From NCBI GenBank assembly GCA_037974665.1, contig CM075769.1, forward strand, positions 21,478,139 to 21,542,138: 64,000 bases of DNA, in the 5' to 3' direction. This document shows positions 46,301 to 57,764 of the stretch, in pieces (positions within the stretch are counted from its first letter, which is position 1; every line of letters begins with the position of its first letter). Origin of the DNA: Ehretia macrophylla. Taxonomy: Eukaryota > Streptophyta > Magnoliopsida > Boraginales > Ehretiaceae. A model generated the notes under the pieces. It worked only from the letters and a program-made list of their open reading frames with translations, was not told the origin of the DNA and made no database searches. A program made the position numbers and the translations under genes.

Positions 46301-46693
46301 GCTTGTAATAACTTTTAATTCTCCTTTTAGTTCTTGCATGCTTGGGTGTGTATGTTTAGAGGTGTTGATTTCAACTTCTAAAATTGCTCTAATGTTATCA
46401 TAGAATGGCATGTTAAAAAGGTTTAATGAAAAAGTTAAGTTGGGTGCATGCATGTGTGATTTGGAGCTGTTGTTTGTCTCCTGGCTTGGATGGCCTAGAA
46501 CCTTGAATTTTAATTATAAAAGCTTGTTTTAGTATATTGTGGCTATTTTGAGCATTTACAGGTTTGAGAAATGTCCGCGGTACAGAAGAAACTCTGTCCG
46601 TTTTTCCCTAAAATTTTGAGACCGGGTTGGGATTGGGTTGAGAATAGCTTGGTTATTAGAGCCTCCGGTCTCGTGAGGGATCGGGGCGTCACA
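43333..46693 (+). mobile_element. G: solo LTR in the 3' LTR of F (TSD taggt)
   Basis: This is 3361 bp from TGTGACACCCCGAACCC to CGGGGCGTCACA, flanked by taggt at 43328-43332 and 46694-46698. Removing it restores the F LTR. It is related to F's LTR and opposite in orientation. It holds AGAG|GTGAGGG (exon end 43879), GGTTGCGCAACC (45642-45653), the stem-loop TGGGCAA/TTGCTCA (46023-46042), TTTCAG and the acidic tail. Confidence 0.93.
46063..46139 (+). other. Conserved acidic LTR tail frame (G)
   Basis: After TTTCAG the frame reads SAEGDPQLIEVLVEEEE, then VQAEPLP-TAG. Here the frame is open upstream through the stem-loop as well (from about 45951). Confidence 0.5.
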
Positions 46694-47683
46694 TAGGTAG
46701 CCTAAGAATACTAAAAGTGAAGCCCGAATCTACCCGGATTCGCCTTAACCCCGAAACCCATTTGTTAAAGTTGCCTAATTCATGTTTTATGCGATTTTAG
46801 AGCAATTCAAGTGTATGGGGCTATTAGACTATCTTCATTAGCACCTAAAGCATCTATTAGGAGGGTTGAATCAAGCTAATACGTGCAATTACACAAAACC
46901 CTAGAAAAAGTCACTATTCACCTCATAAATCAAACTAACGATTTTAACCGTTTAAAAAGTGAAACAATGGCTCAAATATGTTCTCTAGCACTCATATACA
47001 AGGTCTAATAGCATAGATAATCAATACAATAACATTTGGTCACATTTTCAACAAATCAAGAAATTGACAACTATTTTAAAATGCAAAAATAAGCTGTGAA
47101 ATCCCTCACCAATGCACGTAGGAGCACCTAGGAAGCTTGCACACACCCTAAACTACTAGCTCTAGGCTTGGATTGGCTTGGCTTGAAGAGTTGAAGAGCA
47201 AAATCACATTTTTTCCTTCTCCTTGGTGTTTTCGGCCTTGCTACAGTAATTCCTGCACATTTGTTTTCTTTTGTTTTGTGTTTTGGTGCTTATAAGGTTA
47301 TATAGTGAGGTTAAGTTGAGGTGGGGTCAAGTGGTTGCTTAAGTGGACTTCTAAAATGCGCGTTGCTAGCTTTAAAACGAGCCTAAGGTGTAAAACATAG
47401 GCTAGCTAATTAAAACACTAAGTTAGTTACGTAACACTATTCATTGAACTACGAAAATCATTTTCTAAATGAGCTCTCCTATCGCTTCTAGCTCAATTGC
47501 ACATTTTTTCCACTCCTCTAACAATTAATATGATTTAATAAAAATGCTAATTCACTAATAGAATGTAGTTTGAAAACGGGATAAATAGTAGCTAAATAAG
47601 ACAGTTAATAAAGCACAGAAGGAAATGCGCAAACAATGGATGCAACAACAAATGAATGTACGGCTAAAATCTCGGGCGTCACA

Positions 47684-47719
47684 TCCTCTCTCCCTTAAAC
47701 AAATTGCGTCCACGCAATT
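47684..47719 (-). other. Polypurine tract and pre-PPT hairpin of element F
   Basis: On the minus strand AATTGCG-TGGA-CGCAATT (47719-47702) is followed by the purine tract AAGGGAGAGAGGA (47696-47684), which abuts the LTR. Confidence 0.88.
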
Positions 47720-48752
47720 CTTATTCACAAGAGAACTCTGCATCAACTGAAAACCAACTCCGATTATTTGTCATCAGTTGCTAAGCAAGAATACCATATA
47801 CGAATTCTCGTGGGAGCTCATTAAGAAATCCCAGTAGTATTGTCTGCGAACCTCACGTAATAAGGCCAAATAAAGGCTCTAATAGAGATGCTACTTCGAA
47901 ATCCAAATAAGAATCCCGCTGGCACGAATACCATAGCAGAATAGAATCCCAACTAAGAGCGGAGAGAAAATACCAATAAAAGTTCCGAGCAGGAGTATTG
48001 TAAATAATACCCGATAATAAGGCTAAAAAGAATCCCATATACCAATTCTTCCGAGAGATGCCGACAAAAGAATACCAAAAGAATACCTGATAAGAAAATA
48101 CCAAGAATATGCTCCAGAGAACTGTCATATAGAAACTCCAAAAGAAGCTACTCATTTATGACCGCTAAGCACTGAAGAAGGCCTTAGAAGAATCCCAATA
48201 ACTGAGCTCCAACTATATCCACCAATTCCCAAATAAAGGCTGATTAATTGCCTTTCATTTCTGCTAATCAACATAATTTGGAAGGCCTGCCACTAATCAC
48301 CTCTCTTCACGGGAGGAAGGAGTTTTTCTTACCATTCGACGGGCTATGTATGCATGCCAAACAATTGCATATGTATAATCATTCTTTAAACTATTATGCA
48401 AACATGTTAATAAAAGAGTTTGTGAAACAGTGTAATCATCAAAGTCATTCAAGCACGATAATCAAGTCAAACATAACACAACTCAATCAAAGACATTCAA
48501 ATACACATATTACAAGCAACCGTTCAAGCAATTAATAATTCACGAAGTCAATTTGATGCATAACTAGCCACTTTACTTCACTTAGCACACATTTAGCACG
48601 TAACACATAATTATATCACATAGGTGCATACATTCAATACAAGACACACAATCAAACATGCATGCATACACCTTCAAGACACACACTTAACAAGCACACA
48701 CGCAAGGGTTACTACCCGATAGGCTGAGGACCCTGTCCCGGCTTAGAGCAAA
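47720..48752 (-). other. Internal domain of element F: leader and degenerate repeat domain
   Basis: Read on the minus strand, the leader (48752-48345) is followed by AATGGTAAGAAAAAC near 48335 and a CTTC/GAAG inverted repeat. GGTATTCTTTTGG-like drifting units then run from about 48240 to 47760. The minus-strand hydrophobic frame at 48155-47853 (about 100 codons) follows from these units. No recognisable protein. Confidence 0.72.
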
Positions 48753-48768
48753 CTAAGCTCTGATACCA
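48753..48768 (-). other. Primer binding site of element F
   Basis: On the minus strand TGGTATCAGAGCTTAG lies 2 bases after the LTR. Downstream TAAGCCGGGACAGGGTCC matches the leader block of B. Confidence 0.92.
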
Positions 48769-48770
48769 CC

Positions 48771-51312
48771 TGTAACGCCCCGATCCCTCACGAGACCGGA
48801 GGCTCTAGTAACCAAGCTATTCTCAACCCAGTCTCAAAATTTTAGGGGAAAACGGACAGAGTTTTCCCTATACAGTGGACATTATGAAAACCTGTAAACA
48901 ATCAAATAAAACCACGAAGCAAAATGAACAACATCTGTAATTGAAATTCAAACTTCAAGGCCATCCGAGCCTTAAGCAACACAAGACAATATAAATACAC
49001 ACAAGCATGCAACAATAGTCCTTAAATCTTTGTCTTCATTCGCTTATCATACCATTCTATGTTAGCAATTAAACATTCTTAGGAAGTTAAAACCAATCAA
49101 ACAACCATAAGTTCACCCCAAGCATACAAGGAAACTGAAAACAGGAATTTAAGTTATTACAGGCCAAAGTTTCATATCTACAACTACAACCTTCTAACTT
49201 GATCTTACAGTTACATTTCATAGCATAAACATAGCACTTAGGCTACAAAATAGAACATAAGATAAACAAGTGAGTTCTCTACACAACAACAAGAACATAA
49301 CCACCTCAAGCCACTAAGCACAACAACTAAGGAAAAGGATCAGTCTGAACTTCCTCCTCCTTCTCTACTATCACCTCAACTAGCTGGGGATCACCCTCAG
49401 CACATCTTGAAACATATATCGAGGTATGAGCAACCATTGTTCCCCAGTGAGGGATAAAGTCTCTCGGGGCGTGCAATGCAACAAGTAAAGCAATTGGACA
49501 ATAAAGCAGTTAATCATTCTGAAATAACAAGCTCTAGTGACCACACAATAAAAGGATACGTCTCACTTAACCCCAACACCAAAACTTCAATCCACGAACA
49601 CGATCCACGAACCACGATCACGATCACGATAACGATAAGCCAACATAATCCCAAACACTCCAGTGGATGTACTCCGGATGTACCCCGATAATCCTACGAC
49701 CCAACACCCCCTGGCAATCTCCGGACCAGCCGAGTGAGGGAATAGAGCACGAAGTTTGAATATCCACTGGCAAGCCCTCTGCCGCCCAGTCGATATTCAA
49801 CACATCTGCCCCTGACACTATGGTTGTGCAACCACTATGCAATGCACTGTACAATAGCAAGTTAATATCAATAATATAAGCAATAACACGTAGGAGGATC
49901 AATAAAGTAGGTTGACCTCGATGCAGTTAGAATAGAAGCAATTTATACAAACAAATAAGCAGTTTTACAAAGGAGTATATACAAGACAAGCATAGAATCA
50001 TGCCAAGAGCTCTAAAACAACTTGAAGTCGCATTTAAACACTCAAGAAGTCGTGCCAAGGTCTTAGAAGCTCGAGACAACCGAATTTGCACCTAAACCCC
50101 TTTGTTTTCCAAACTATTTCTCTTCCAAACCAAAGTTAACGATTCAATTTCAAAGGAAAACTATACCAACCTTCTAACTAACCCTCAAGGAACCCTTTCA
50201 ACCCTCAAACACATTCAAAAGCTCACAATTACCCCAAAAGCCCCAAATTTCCTCTTCTAGCTTCAAACTACACATTCCTCATCCGGGCTTCAAACAAGGG
50301 CTAACAAAGCGTCTATAGCACCTAGGTAGCCTAAGAATACTAAAAGTGAAGCCCGAATCTACCCGGATTTGCCTTCACCCCGAAACCGCTTTGTTAAAGT
50401 CGCCTAATTCATGTTTTATGCGATTTTAGAGCAATTCAAGTGTATGGGGCTATTAGATTATCTTCATTAGCACCTAAAGCATCTATTAGGAGTGTTAAAT
50501 CAAGCTAATACGTGCAATTACACAAAACCCTAGAAAAATATCACTATTCACCTCATAAATCAAACTAACGATTCTAACCGTTTAAAAAGTGAAACAATGG
50601 CTCAAATATGTTCTCTAGCACTCATATACAAGGTCTAATAGCATAGATAATCAATACAATAACATTTGGTCACATTTTCAACAAATCAAGAAATTGTCAA
50701 CTATTTTAAAATGCAAAAATAAGCCGTGAAATCCCTCACCAATGCGCGTAGGAGCACCTAAGAAGCTTGCACACACCCTAAACTACTAGCTCTAGGCTTG
50801 GATTGGCTTGGCTTGAAAAGTTGAAGAGCAAAATCACATTTTTTCTTCTCCTTGGTGTTTTCGGCCCTGCTACAGTAATTCCTGCACATTTGTTTTCTTT
50901 TGTTTTGTGTTTTGGTGCTTATAAGGTTATATAGTGAGGTTAAGTTAAGGTGGGGTCAAGTGGTTGCTTAAGTGGACTTCTAAAATGCGCGTTGCTAGCT
51001 TTAAAACGAGCCTAAGGTGTAAAACATAGGCTAGCTAATTAAAACACTAAGTTAGTTACGTAACACTATTCATTAAACTATGAAAATCATTTTCTAAATG
51101 AACTCTCCTATCACTTCTAGCTCAATTGCACATTTTTCCCACTCCTCTAACAATTAATATGATTTAATAAAAATGCTAATTCACTAATAGAATGTAGTTT
51201 GAAAACGGGATGAATAGTAGCTAAAGAAGACAGTTAATAAAGCACAGAAGGAGATGCGCAAACAATGGATGCAACAGTAAATGAATGTACGGCTAAAATC
51301 TCGGGAGTCACA
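48771..51312 (-). repeat. 5' LTR of element F
   Basis: This is 2542 bp and matches the left LTR throughout. The palindrome reads GGTTGTGCAACC here (49822-49833), a C-to-T change at CpG. TATATAA near 50895 lies on the minus strand. Confidence 0.94.
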
Positions 51313-51889
51313 GACTGGGCGGCAGCGGGCTTGCCAGTGGATATTCGATCTCCGTGCTCGAGTCCCTCACTCGCATGGTCCAAAGATTGCTAGGGGGTAT
51401 TGGGTCGTAGGATTTTCGGGGTACATCCGGAGTACACCCACTGGAGTGTTTGGGGTTCATGCCGGCTTATCGTAATCAAGATGATGGTTGAGAATTGAAG
51501 AATTGGAGTGATAAGGGTTACTGATTGCATCCTCTTTAAATGTGGTATTTAATTGCTTTCTAGTGTTTATTGCTTATTGTTATTAATGTTTGATGTTCCT
51601 ATGTTGCATTGCACGAATCCCCTTATAAATGTTTCCCGTAACAGTTCCCCTCCCTCACTGAGTATACATTATTTGTATACTCACTCCACATCATGAATCT
51701 TTCAGGTTATAGCCAAAGAAAATGAAGTTCATGATTACGTGATAGTTCGTGCTCGAAGAGTTGTCTTACGTGTTATATGGCTGAGTTGTAAAAGTTGTAA
51801 AGTTTTACCTTCATGAATTGTACATGTTTAATGTATGAAAGAAATGTAATTAAGCTTAACTAAGTCATTAGAGTGCTTTGATAACCTAG

Positions 51890-53709
51890 TGATGTGACTG
51901 TATTTGCAGCACTCAAACATTAGTATTTGTATTATATTTGCATCTTAACTTGGGAATTATTGCAACACTTTGATACTTTCGATGCAATGTAGGAGAATAC
52001 TGGAAAGTGAATGATCAGACCCAAAATAATCCAAAATGCAAGTCAAGAAGTGGAGAATAGGGAGAGCACGAGAACCGGTGGAAGAATAAAGCCGATAGAG
52101 ATGGAATTTGGGCGAAACTAGCACATAATCAGACTCGGAATGCTGAAACTAGCCCAGAAATGCCTCGGCCAAAGCTCAGTCAAAATCAGAAATTCAAGTC
52201 CAAAATGTCAACAAAACGGCGCTCGAGCGCACCTTCCTGGCGCTCGAGCACCCCGCACGAATATTCTACCTTGTTTCGGAAGAAGACACGTAGCATGAAG
52301 ATGACTGTTGAAGCAGATGGGTGCTTGAGCACACCTCAGTGGCACTTGAGCGCACTGCTGAAGTTTCCAGAAGCCGCCATGCGTCGTGAAAATAATGGAC
52401 GGCACAGAAGGGTGCTCGAGCGCGCCTTCTTGGCGCTCAAGCGCCCCTATGATTTTTTGTCTATAAATTGACCCTTCATCCTTCTGAAAATAGTAATTAA
52501 TTTTGGATTTTTGTTATTTTTAATCAACTTTTGAGTTAATTCTAGTTAGTTTTTAGTCATAGTTGTAGATAATTAATTAGTAGGATACGAGAGAAATACC
52601 ACCTAGGTAGTTCTTGTTCGGGAAAATTTTGCCCGAATAGCTACTATTAGGGGGAAGTCCAACCCAAGTAGTTATTATCCGAGGGAGGTTCTGCCCGAAT
52701 AGCTTTTAATAGGAAAGCTCTTATTCGGGGAAAACTCATCCCTAGTAGTTCTTATTCGGGAGAAATTAGCTCCGCCTGAATAGCTACTTTGTATCGGACC
52801 TCTACTCAAATTTCTGGGATCAGAAATACGCGTTCGTCAATACGGGGGAGCTTTTCTTGACTCTTTTTTATTTATAGAATTCGTATTCAATTATGTGTGA
52901 GTGGATTGATATCTAGGGGATAATATTGTAAATGTTAGTCTTTTACTATACGGTCTCGAATTCAGATTATACGCTTTAAATGCAATACATGGCTTGTTTT
53001 AATTTAGTATTTTCTTTCATATGCAAAGCTTTTTAGTAGATATATGATTGCTTTACTATTAAATATTGTCTTTCATAACGTAATGCTTTTCAGTAGATGT
53101 TATGATTGCTTTACTCTCGTACCATGTATCCATGCTTTAATAGTGAATCAGAAATAGCTTGACAACCTTAGATTCCACGAACTATAGGTAATGCTTTTAA
53201 GTAGACTGTAGTTCTAGTCCAAGTAAGGAGAAGTTGATTACTTAGTCGAAACAGACCTTTTACGCCAAGTTGCAAGGACAGTTCCACACTATGGCTCCAA
53301 TACTCGTAGATGGCACAGCACCTACATCAAAGTTAATAATCGGGATTTTAATAAGCTAAGTTAATTGACTAGGTTAAATGCTTGTAGCTTAACCTCTTGC
53401 ATAAAATCAGATAATCTTGAATACCGAGCCTAGATTAATAGCCTCATTTACATATTCGACCCCTAGATTACTACCCCTTGTATTCATATTTAGTTAGTTT
53501 AATTTAGTTGTAGTATAATCAAACATCTTGTATAAACTATCACTTACCACTTTAAACACTTTCACACACTACTTCACCAACTTGCTAACGCGCTTTCCTA
53601 TGGTACGATTCCGCACTCATAGCACACTACATTGCAAAGATCCGTGCACTTACGGGTATTTTAACTTGGTCGTTTAACATCGATTTTACACACACAATTG
53701 ATCACATCA
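51890..53709. mobile_element. K: solo LTR-like insertion in E (TSD cctag)
   Basis: This is 1820 bp with perfect 8-bp inverted ends TGATGTGA/TCACATCA, flanked by cctag at 51885-51889 and 53710-53714. It is unlike the Ty3 LTRs around it. It has repeated GCGCTCGAGCGC-type words (52220-52450) and imperfect repeats with TTCGGG and CCCGAA arms (52605-52790). An Athila/Tat-type LTR is a guess from the style. No coding frame is recognised. Confidence 0.8.
52605..52795. repeat. Imperfect tandem repeats with self-complementary arms in K
   Basis: About four drifting units of the kind AGTTCTTGTTCGGGAAAA + TTTTGCCCGAATAGC, each able to pair TTCGGG with CCCGAA. Confidence 0.6.
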
Positions 53710-54772
53710 CCTAGTTTATGTAATAAGTTAATGAGGTTTGAGTTCAATGCATGTTTCTAGTTATTTTAAGAAAGAGTAGGGTAGTCTTTGTATTTGAAAA
53801 TGCACATTTGATTGTGAATTTTTATGGTGAACTAAGGCTGAGATGGCCTTGAGGAGTTGTTGTATATTGGACACGGTACTGGTCCATTTATATGTTGTGT
53901 GCAGGTAAACTGTTCGTCCTATAAACAGGAAAAACTCCGTCCATTTTTCCTAAATTTTGTGACCGGGTTTGGTATTGAGATGAGTATAGATTGTTTAACA
54001 GAACTTCTGGTCTCGTGAGGGGCCGAGGTGTTACAGTTGGTATGTTGTTTGGTTGTTTAATATTTGGTGTTGAATGTTGAAGAATGGTTGCGTAGTTGTT
54101 GTTGATCTTTGGGGTTGGTTGTATAGAATTATAAAGGGTTGGTTTAGAGCCCTAATGTCCGTATTACAGTCGTTATATTACCAAAATTTCGTTGCATTCT
54201 GACTAATCGTAAGAAGGGGTTGAAATATCCCACATTGACTGGTTATGAGCTGGGATCATTGAATATATAGAGTAACATCGTATATTCGTGCATGCACCTT
54301 TTCTAGTGTGGGGTTCCACTTGGGAGGGACAAAACAGTGAGGAGCATACACGGGTTAATCCGTGGTGTAGCCAAAGCGGACAATACCTCTATAGTAGTGC
54401 GCTCAGGTTAATCCAGGGTGTTACAAAGTCGTATCAGAGCGGGTTGGACATTATGCCAGCGAGGACACTGGGCTCCCAAGGCAGGGTGGATGAAATATCC
54501 CACATCGACTGGTTACGAGCTGGGATCATTGAATATATAAAGTAACATCGTATATTCGTGCAGACGCCTTTTCTAGTGTGGGGTTCCACCAGGGGAGGGA
54601 CAAAATCGTGAGGAGCACGCACGGGTTAATCCGTGGTATAGCCAAAGCGGACAATACTTGCATAGTAACGCGCTCGGGTTAATCCAGGGCATTACAAAGT
54701 GGTATCAGAGCGGGCCGGACTTTGTGCCAGCGAGGATGCTGGGCTCCCAAGGGGGGTGGATGAAATATACCA

Positions 54773-57212
54773 TGTCACGCCCTAACTCGACCCCTCCTAT
54801 AATCAGTCAGGACGCAACGGAATTTTGGCAGTATAACGACAGTAAATAGGATACCGAGGTCCTAAACCAACCTCAATAGAACAACATACATCAACTCCAC
54901 AACCATACAACAAATAACTCCTCAATAAATACAACATACATCATAACTATATTATACAATAATCATTCCTCGTTATACGCCTCCGTTCCAACATAATACA
55001 TAAACCTTAATATACAATACAAAAACATATTGAGCCAATTTAGCAACCTAATCATAAACAAAAGAAAGGCTACTAAGACAACATCAACTAATTCATTAAC
55101 TTAACAACATCTTATACATTATAAACTACAAAGCAGATAAAAGTCTACTGAGTTAATTTACAAGATAATAAAACATGTACGACATCACGGATAAGACTCT
55201 GGAACATAGGACTCATCCACGTAAGGCATGTTTTCCACATTCTCCTATTCAGGAGCCATGTACCCGTAATCCTGCGAAAGTACACCTGTATGCATGCAAT
55301 AATAGAGAGTGAGCTTATATAAAATAAGCCCAGCGAGGATCCGATAGATCTCGAGCAAGGTCTACTAAACTCCTTGGAATAATCCTTTGAGTCAGTAAAC
55401 ACACAATAACAACAATAATAAAATCATCACATAACTATATGACCATTCAATAAAGGATACTCTAGTTGGTGTAGCTTCAAACACCATCACGATCATAACA
55501 GCCTTCTTGTGACTCCCATAAACTCATGCACCCGGAGTACCCCCAATAACCTCTCCCTCCATGACACCTCCGTCATGCGAGCTGGAGGCAATCTCTGATA
55601 GTCATGCCGTTATCAACCCGACAGCCCAATGCTGCCCGAGAGGTGGCACACACATACCAGAGACCCAGCAAAAATAATAAACATCAATCATTCACAGGAG
55701 GACAGTCTAGCAGAACTGTTTATCTCCCGGCATCAATCATCAATCAATAATCATCAATAATCATATTATCATCATAATAACATCAATAACTAATTTAACA
55801 ACATATAACTAAGTTAGATGACAAAGTAGGCCATCTAACCGAACATGCATTAAACACACAATCAAACCCTAATTTACCCGTGAACAACTCACAATTCAAT
55901 CACTCAACCCACACCCAATCAACTAAGACTCAATCTAACATTTTAAAGAAAGACAACCTAACTTCAAATAATCATATCTTACATTCTACTAATCCAAACA
56001 ATGCCAAACCAGTTTCTATCACTCACCCATTCAACCAACTACATTAGCCCCCTTGGAAAACTACCATAACACCTCCAAAGCATGCCCGATAACCCTAAAA
56101 CCCTAAGGTGTCTTGAAATTTCCAAATTTTCACCAAAACATCATAATCAAAAATTCGGCATTACAACGGCACTACCACGTAATTATCAAACATTTAGAAA
56201 TCGACGGCAATCGATTCTGATCAACACAACTCAATTTAATCAACATTGATCAATTTAATCAAATTTAAATACCCGAAAAATAAAAATTATGCTACAACCG
56301 ATAAAAACTTGTAGTATTACAGTTAAATGATCCCTAGCATGCAAGGAGCAATAATCTAACATCAGATTAGAATTCTAACAGTTCGATTTTCATTTATACG
56401 CAAAAATACAAAAGTTGAGTTTTGAGATCCAGAATTTTTCTCTCACCTTTGATGCAATAAAAGCCTAGGAATGCGTGCAAGGCGTGCCCAACAAGCGAAA
56501 TCCAAGTCGGCACGAAATTCTACGGACAAAAACTAGCTTTTTCTTTGAAAAATTGCTTTGAAAACCTTGAAAACTCTTTTCTCTTTTCTATCTGCTCCCT
56601 CTTGGAAATGTGTGTGCAATTGTGGGTGTGTTTGTGCTTTGTCAGTGTGTGTTGGTGATATAAGCTTGTTGGTCAACCATTTAAATGAAAGTCAAAGTTG
56701 AAACTTAGCATTTTTTTGTGTTTTCTTGACTTTAAATGCATTTTCTTGATCACCAAAGTTCAAAACAATTATTCAACACCCAAGCTAGCTCAAGTAAATT
56801 ATTTTTAGGTGACAAGAAGTTTTACAATCAAACAATTTCACCCGAGTCGGCTTAAAACTCGATTTTTGCAAAAGTCGGTGTAAAATCCCTAATAAATTCT
56901 TAAGCCGATTTTAAAACCGTTTTCATCAAACACAGGTCTATTAAAGTCCGTGGACTAGGTCTAGAAGGGTTAAAAAGACCAGTTTCAAAATTTTAGCGGA
57001 CGTGTTTCGAAAACACTATTCACTAAAAATCGACGATAAAAATTATGACTCCGTTTTTGATAAAAATTTCATGAATGCACATTTAGCACGTATTAGGAGT
57101 ATTGATATCAAAATTATAACATTCTAGGCCCTATAGCACATAACATGTCATATGCATGCAAAACGAGACAAAGCACGTAAATCAAGTTAAAGCAGATAAG
57201 TGGGGTTTCACA
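54773..57212 (-). mobile_element. Solo LTR in TRIM LTR3 (TSD tacca)
   Basis: This is 2440 bp, TGTCACGCCCTAACTCG to GGGGTTTCACA on the plus strand, flanked by tacca at 54768-54772 and 57213-57217. It is the close sister of the solo LTR at 1073-3451. It has the stem-loop TGGGCTT/AAGCTCA (minus, about 55310-55332) and the GY-type tail. Confidence 0.95.
55185..55285 (-). other. Conserved LTR tail frame (GY-type), broken by one TAG
   Basis: On the minus strand GVLSQDYGYMAPE-stop-ENV is followed by MPYVDESYVPESYP-stop. It is one unit longer than its sisters. Confidence 0.45.
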
Positions 57213-57748
57213 TACCATATCGACCGATTACGAGCTGGGATAATGGAATATATAGAGTAACATCGTATATTCGTGCAGGCGCCTTTTCTAGTGTGGGTTT
57301 CTACCTGGGGAGGGAGAAAACCTTGAGGAGCATGCACGGGTTAATCTATGGTATAGCCAAAGTGGACAATACCTGCATAGTAGCATGCTCGAGTTAATCC
57401 GGGGCATTACACTTTGGATGCTTGGTGGACTAACTAGGGCCTTCAAGTTAGAAGGGTTCAAAAGCTTGTCTTTCAACTTCACATTCTCCAAAGTGATCTA
57501 CAAGTGAGGTAACCTATGAACCTCTTTATTTCTATATGTATTGTTGATATATATAGCAAGTGTTGATGAACAATGGATATAATAGAAAGTTAGCATGTTG
57601 ATCCTTTGTGACAAAACTTGTGAAATTTTTGTTGATAGTCTATCTAGTTTTGGCTATACCTTGGTATCCATGCACAAATTTTTTGATCTTGAAACCAACA
57701 TGTGATTATGTCTTGGCATGATATCTTATGTTGGCTAGTACTTTCAAG

Positions 57749-57764
57749 TGGTATCAGAGCCATG
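57749..57764 (+). other. Primer binding site of the Copia element
   Basis: TGGTATCAGAGCCATG lies 2 bases after the LTR end CTAGTACTTTCA. It is initiator tRNA-Met type with the longer match usual for Copia. Confidence 0.9.

Larger units (their letters stand above)
41776..47683 (-). repeat. 3' LTR of element F (interrupted by G)
   Basis: The plus strand starts TGTAACGCCTCGATCCC and ends CGGGCGTCACA. It holds the stem-loop at 42432-42451, the acidic tail at 42332-42413 and GGTTGCGCAACC at 42827-42838. Confidence 0.93.
41776..51312 (-). mobile_element. Element F: non-autonomous Ty3-type LTR retrotransposon, minus strand (TSD gactg)
   Basis: It is flanked by gactg at 41771-41775 and 51313-51317. 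The left (3') LTR is 41776-47683, which is 2542 bp without G. The right (5') LTR is 48771-51312, also 2542 bp. The two LTRs are nearly identical by eye, so insertion is recent. The internal region is only 1087 bp and has no gag or pol. Confidence 0.95.
40054..54035 (+). mobile_element. E: solo LTR in the 3' LTR of D (TSD gttag/gttgg), host to F and K
   Basis: It runs from TGTGACGCCCGACTCCC to GGCCGAGGTGTTACA, flanked by gttag (40049-40053) and gttgg (54036-54040); the intact D sequence has gttgg. Without F and K it is about 2.6 kb. It holds GTTGCGCAAC (41730-41739), the 9-bp stem-loop TGAGTATAC/GTATACTCA (51659-51683) and CTTTCAGG. It has no PBS, PPT or internal domain. Confidence 0.9.
29839..54220 (+). 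mobile_element. Element D: non-autonomous Ty3-type LTR retrotransposon in tnp2, 3' LTR truncated
   Basis: The 5' LTR is 29839-36021 and holds a solo LTR. The internal domain is 36022-37314 and the 3' LTR is 37315-54220, with E, F, G and K nested in it. A PBS and PPT are present; gag and pol are absent. The 5' terminus reads TTTGAGAC where the 3' LTR has TGTGAGAC. The base pairs before it (tacat, 29834-29838) would be the TSD, but no partner exists because the last ~28 bp of the 3' LTR are missing at the TRIM junction. Confidence 0.9.
37315..54220 (+). repeat. 3' LTR of element D (interrupted by E; last ~28 bp missing)
   Basis: It starts TGTGAGACCCCAG, matches the 5' LTR up to CTTGTGGTTAG (40053), then resumes at 54036 and ends GCATTCTGACTAATCG. 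The terminal CGAGTTGGGGCGTGACA of the 5' copy is absent, and the TRIM array begins. Confidence 0.9.
54221..57411 (+). mobile_element. TRIM tandem array: LTR-internal-LTR-internal-LTR (270-bp period)
   Basis: The three LTRs start TGAAATAT at 54221, 54491 and 54761; the first and third LTRs end TTACA at 54425 and 57411, the second at 54696. LTR length is about 205 bp. Two ~65-bp internal segments each hold a tRNA-Met PBS (TCGTATCAGAGC at 54429, TGGTATCAGAGC at 54700) and a purine stretch ending in GGGTGGA just before the next LTR. No coding capacity. LTR3 is split by the solo LTR at 54773. No matching TSD is seen (ggggt left, ctttg right). Confidence 0.85.

Noticed and set aside
52160..52471. 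Frame of 103 codons rich in Arg and Ser, possible host gene
   Set aside because: It lies wholly within solo LTR K and over the repeated CTCGAG words; no domain.
54700..54715. Possible tRNA-Met gene at TGGTATCAGAGC sites
   Set aside because: Only the complement of the tRNA 3' end is present, next to LTR ends; these are primer sites, and no cloverleaf or A/B box is seen.
54221..54760. Cassandra-type TRIM carrying 5S rRNA sequence
   Set aside because: The LTR starts in a Cassandra-like style (ATCCCACAT) but I see no 5S rRNA A-box or C-box sequence in it.
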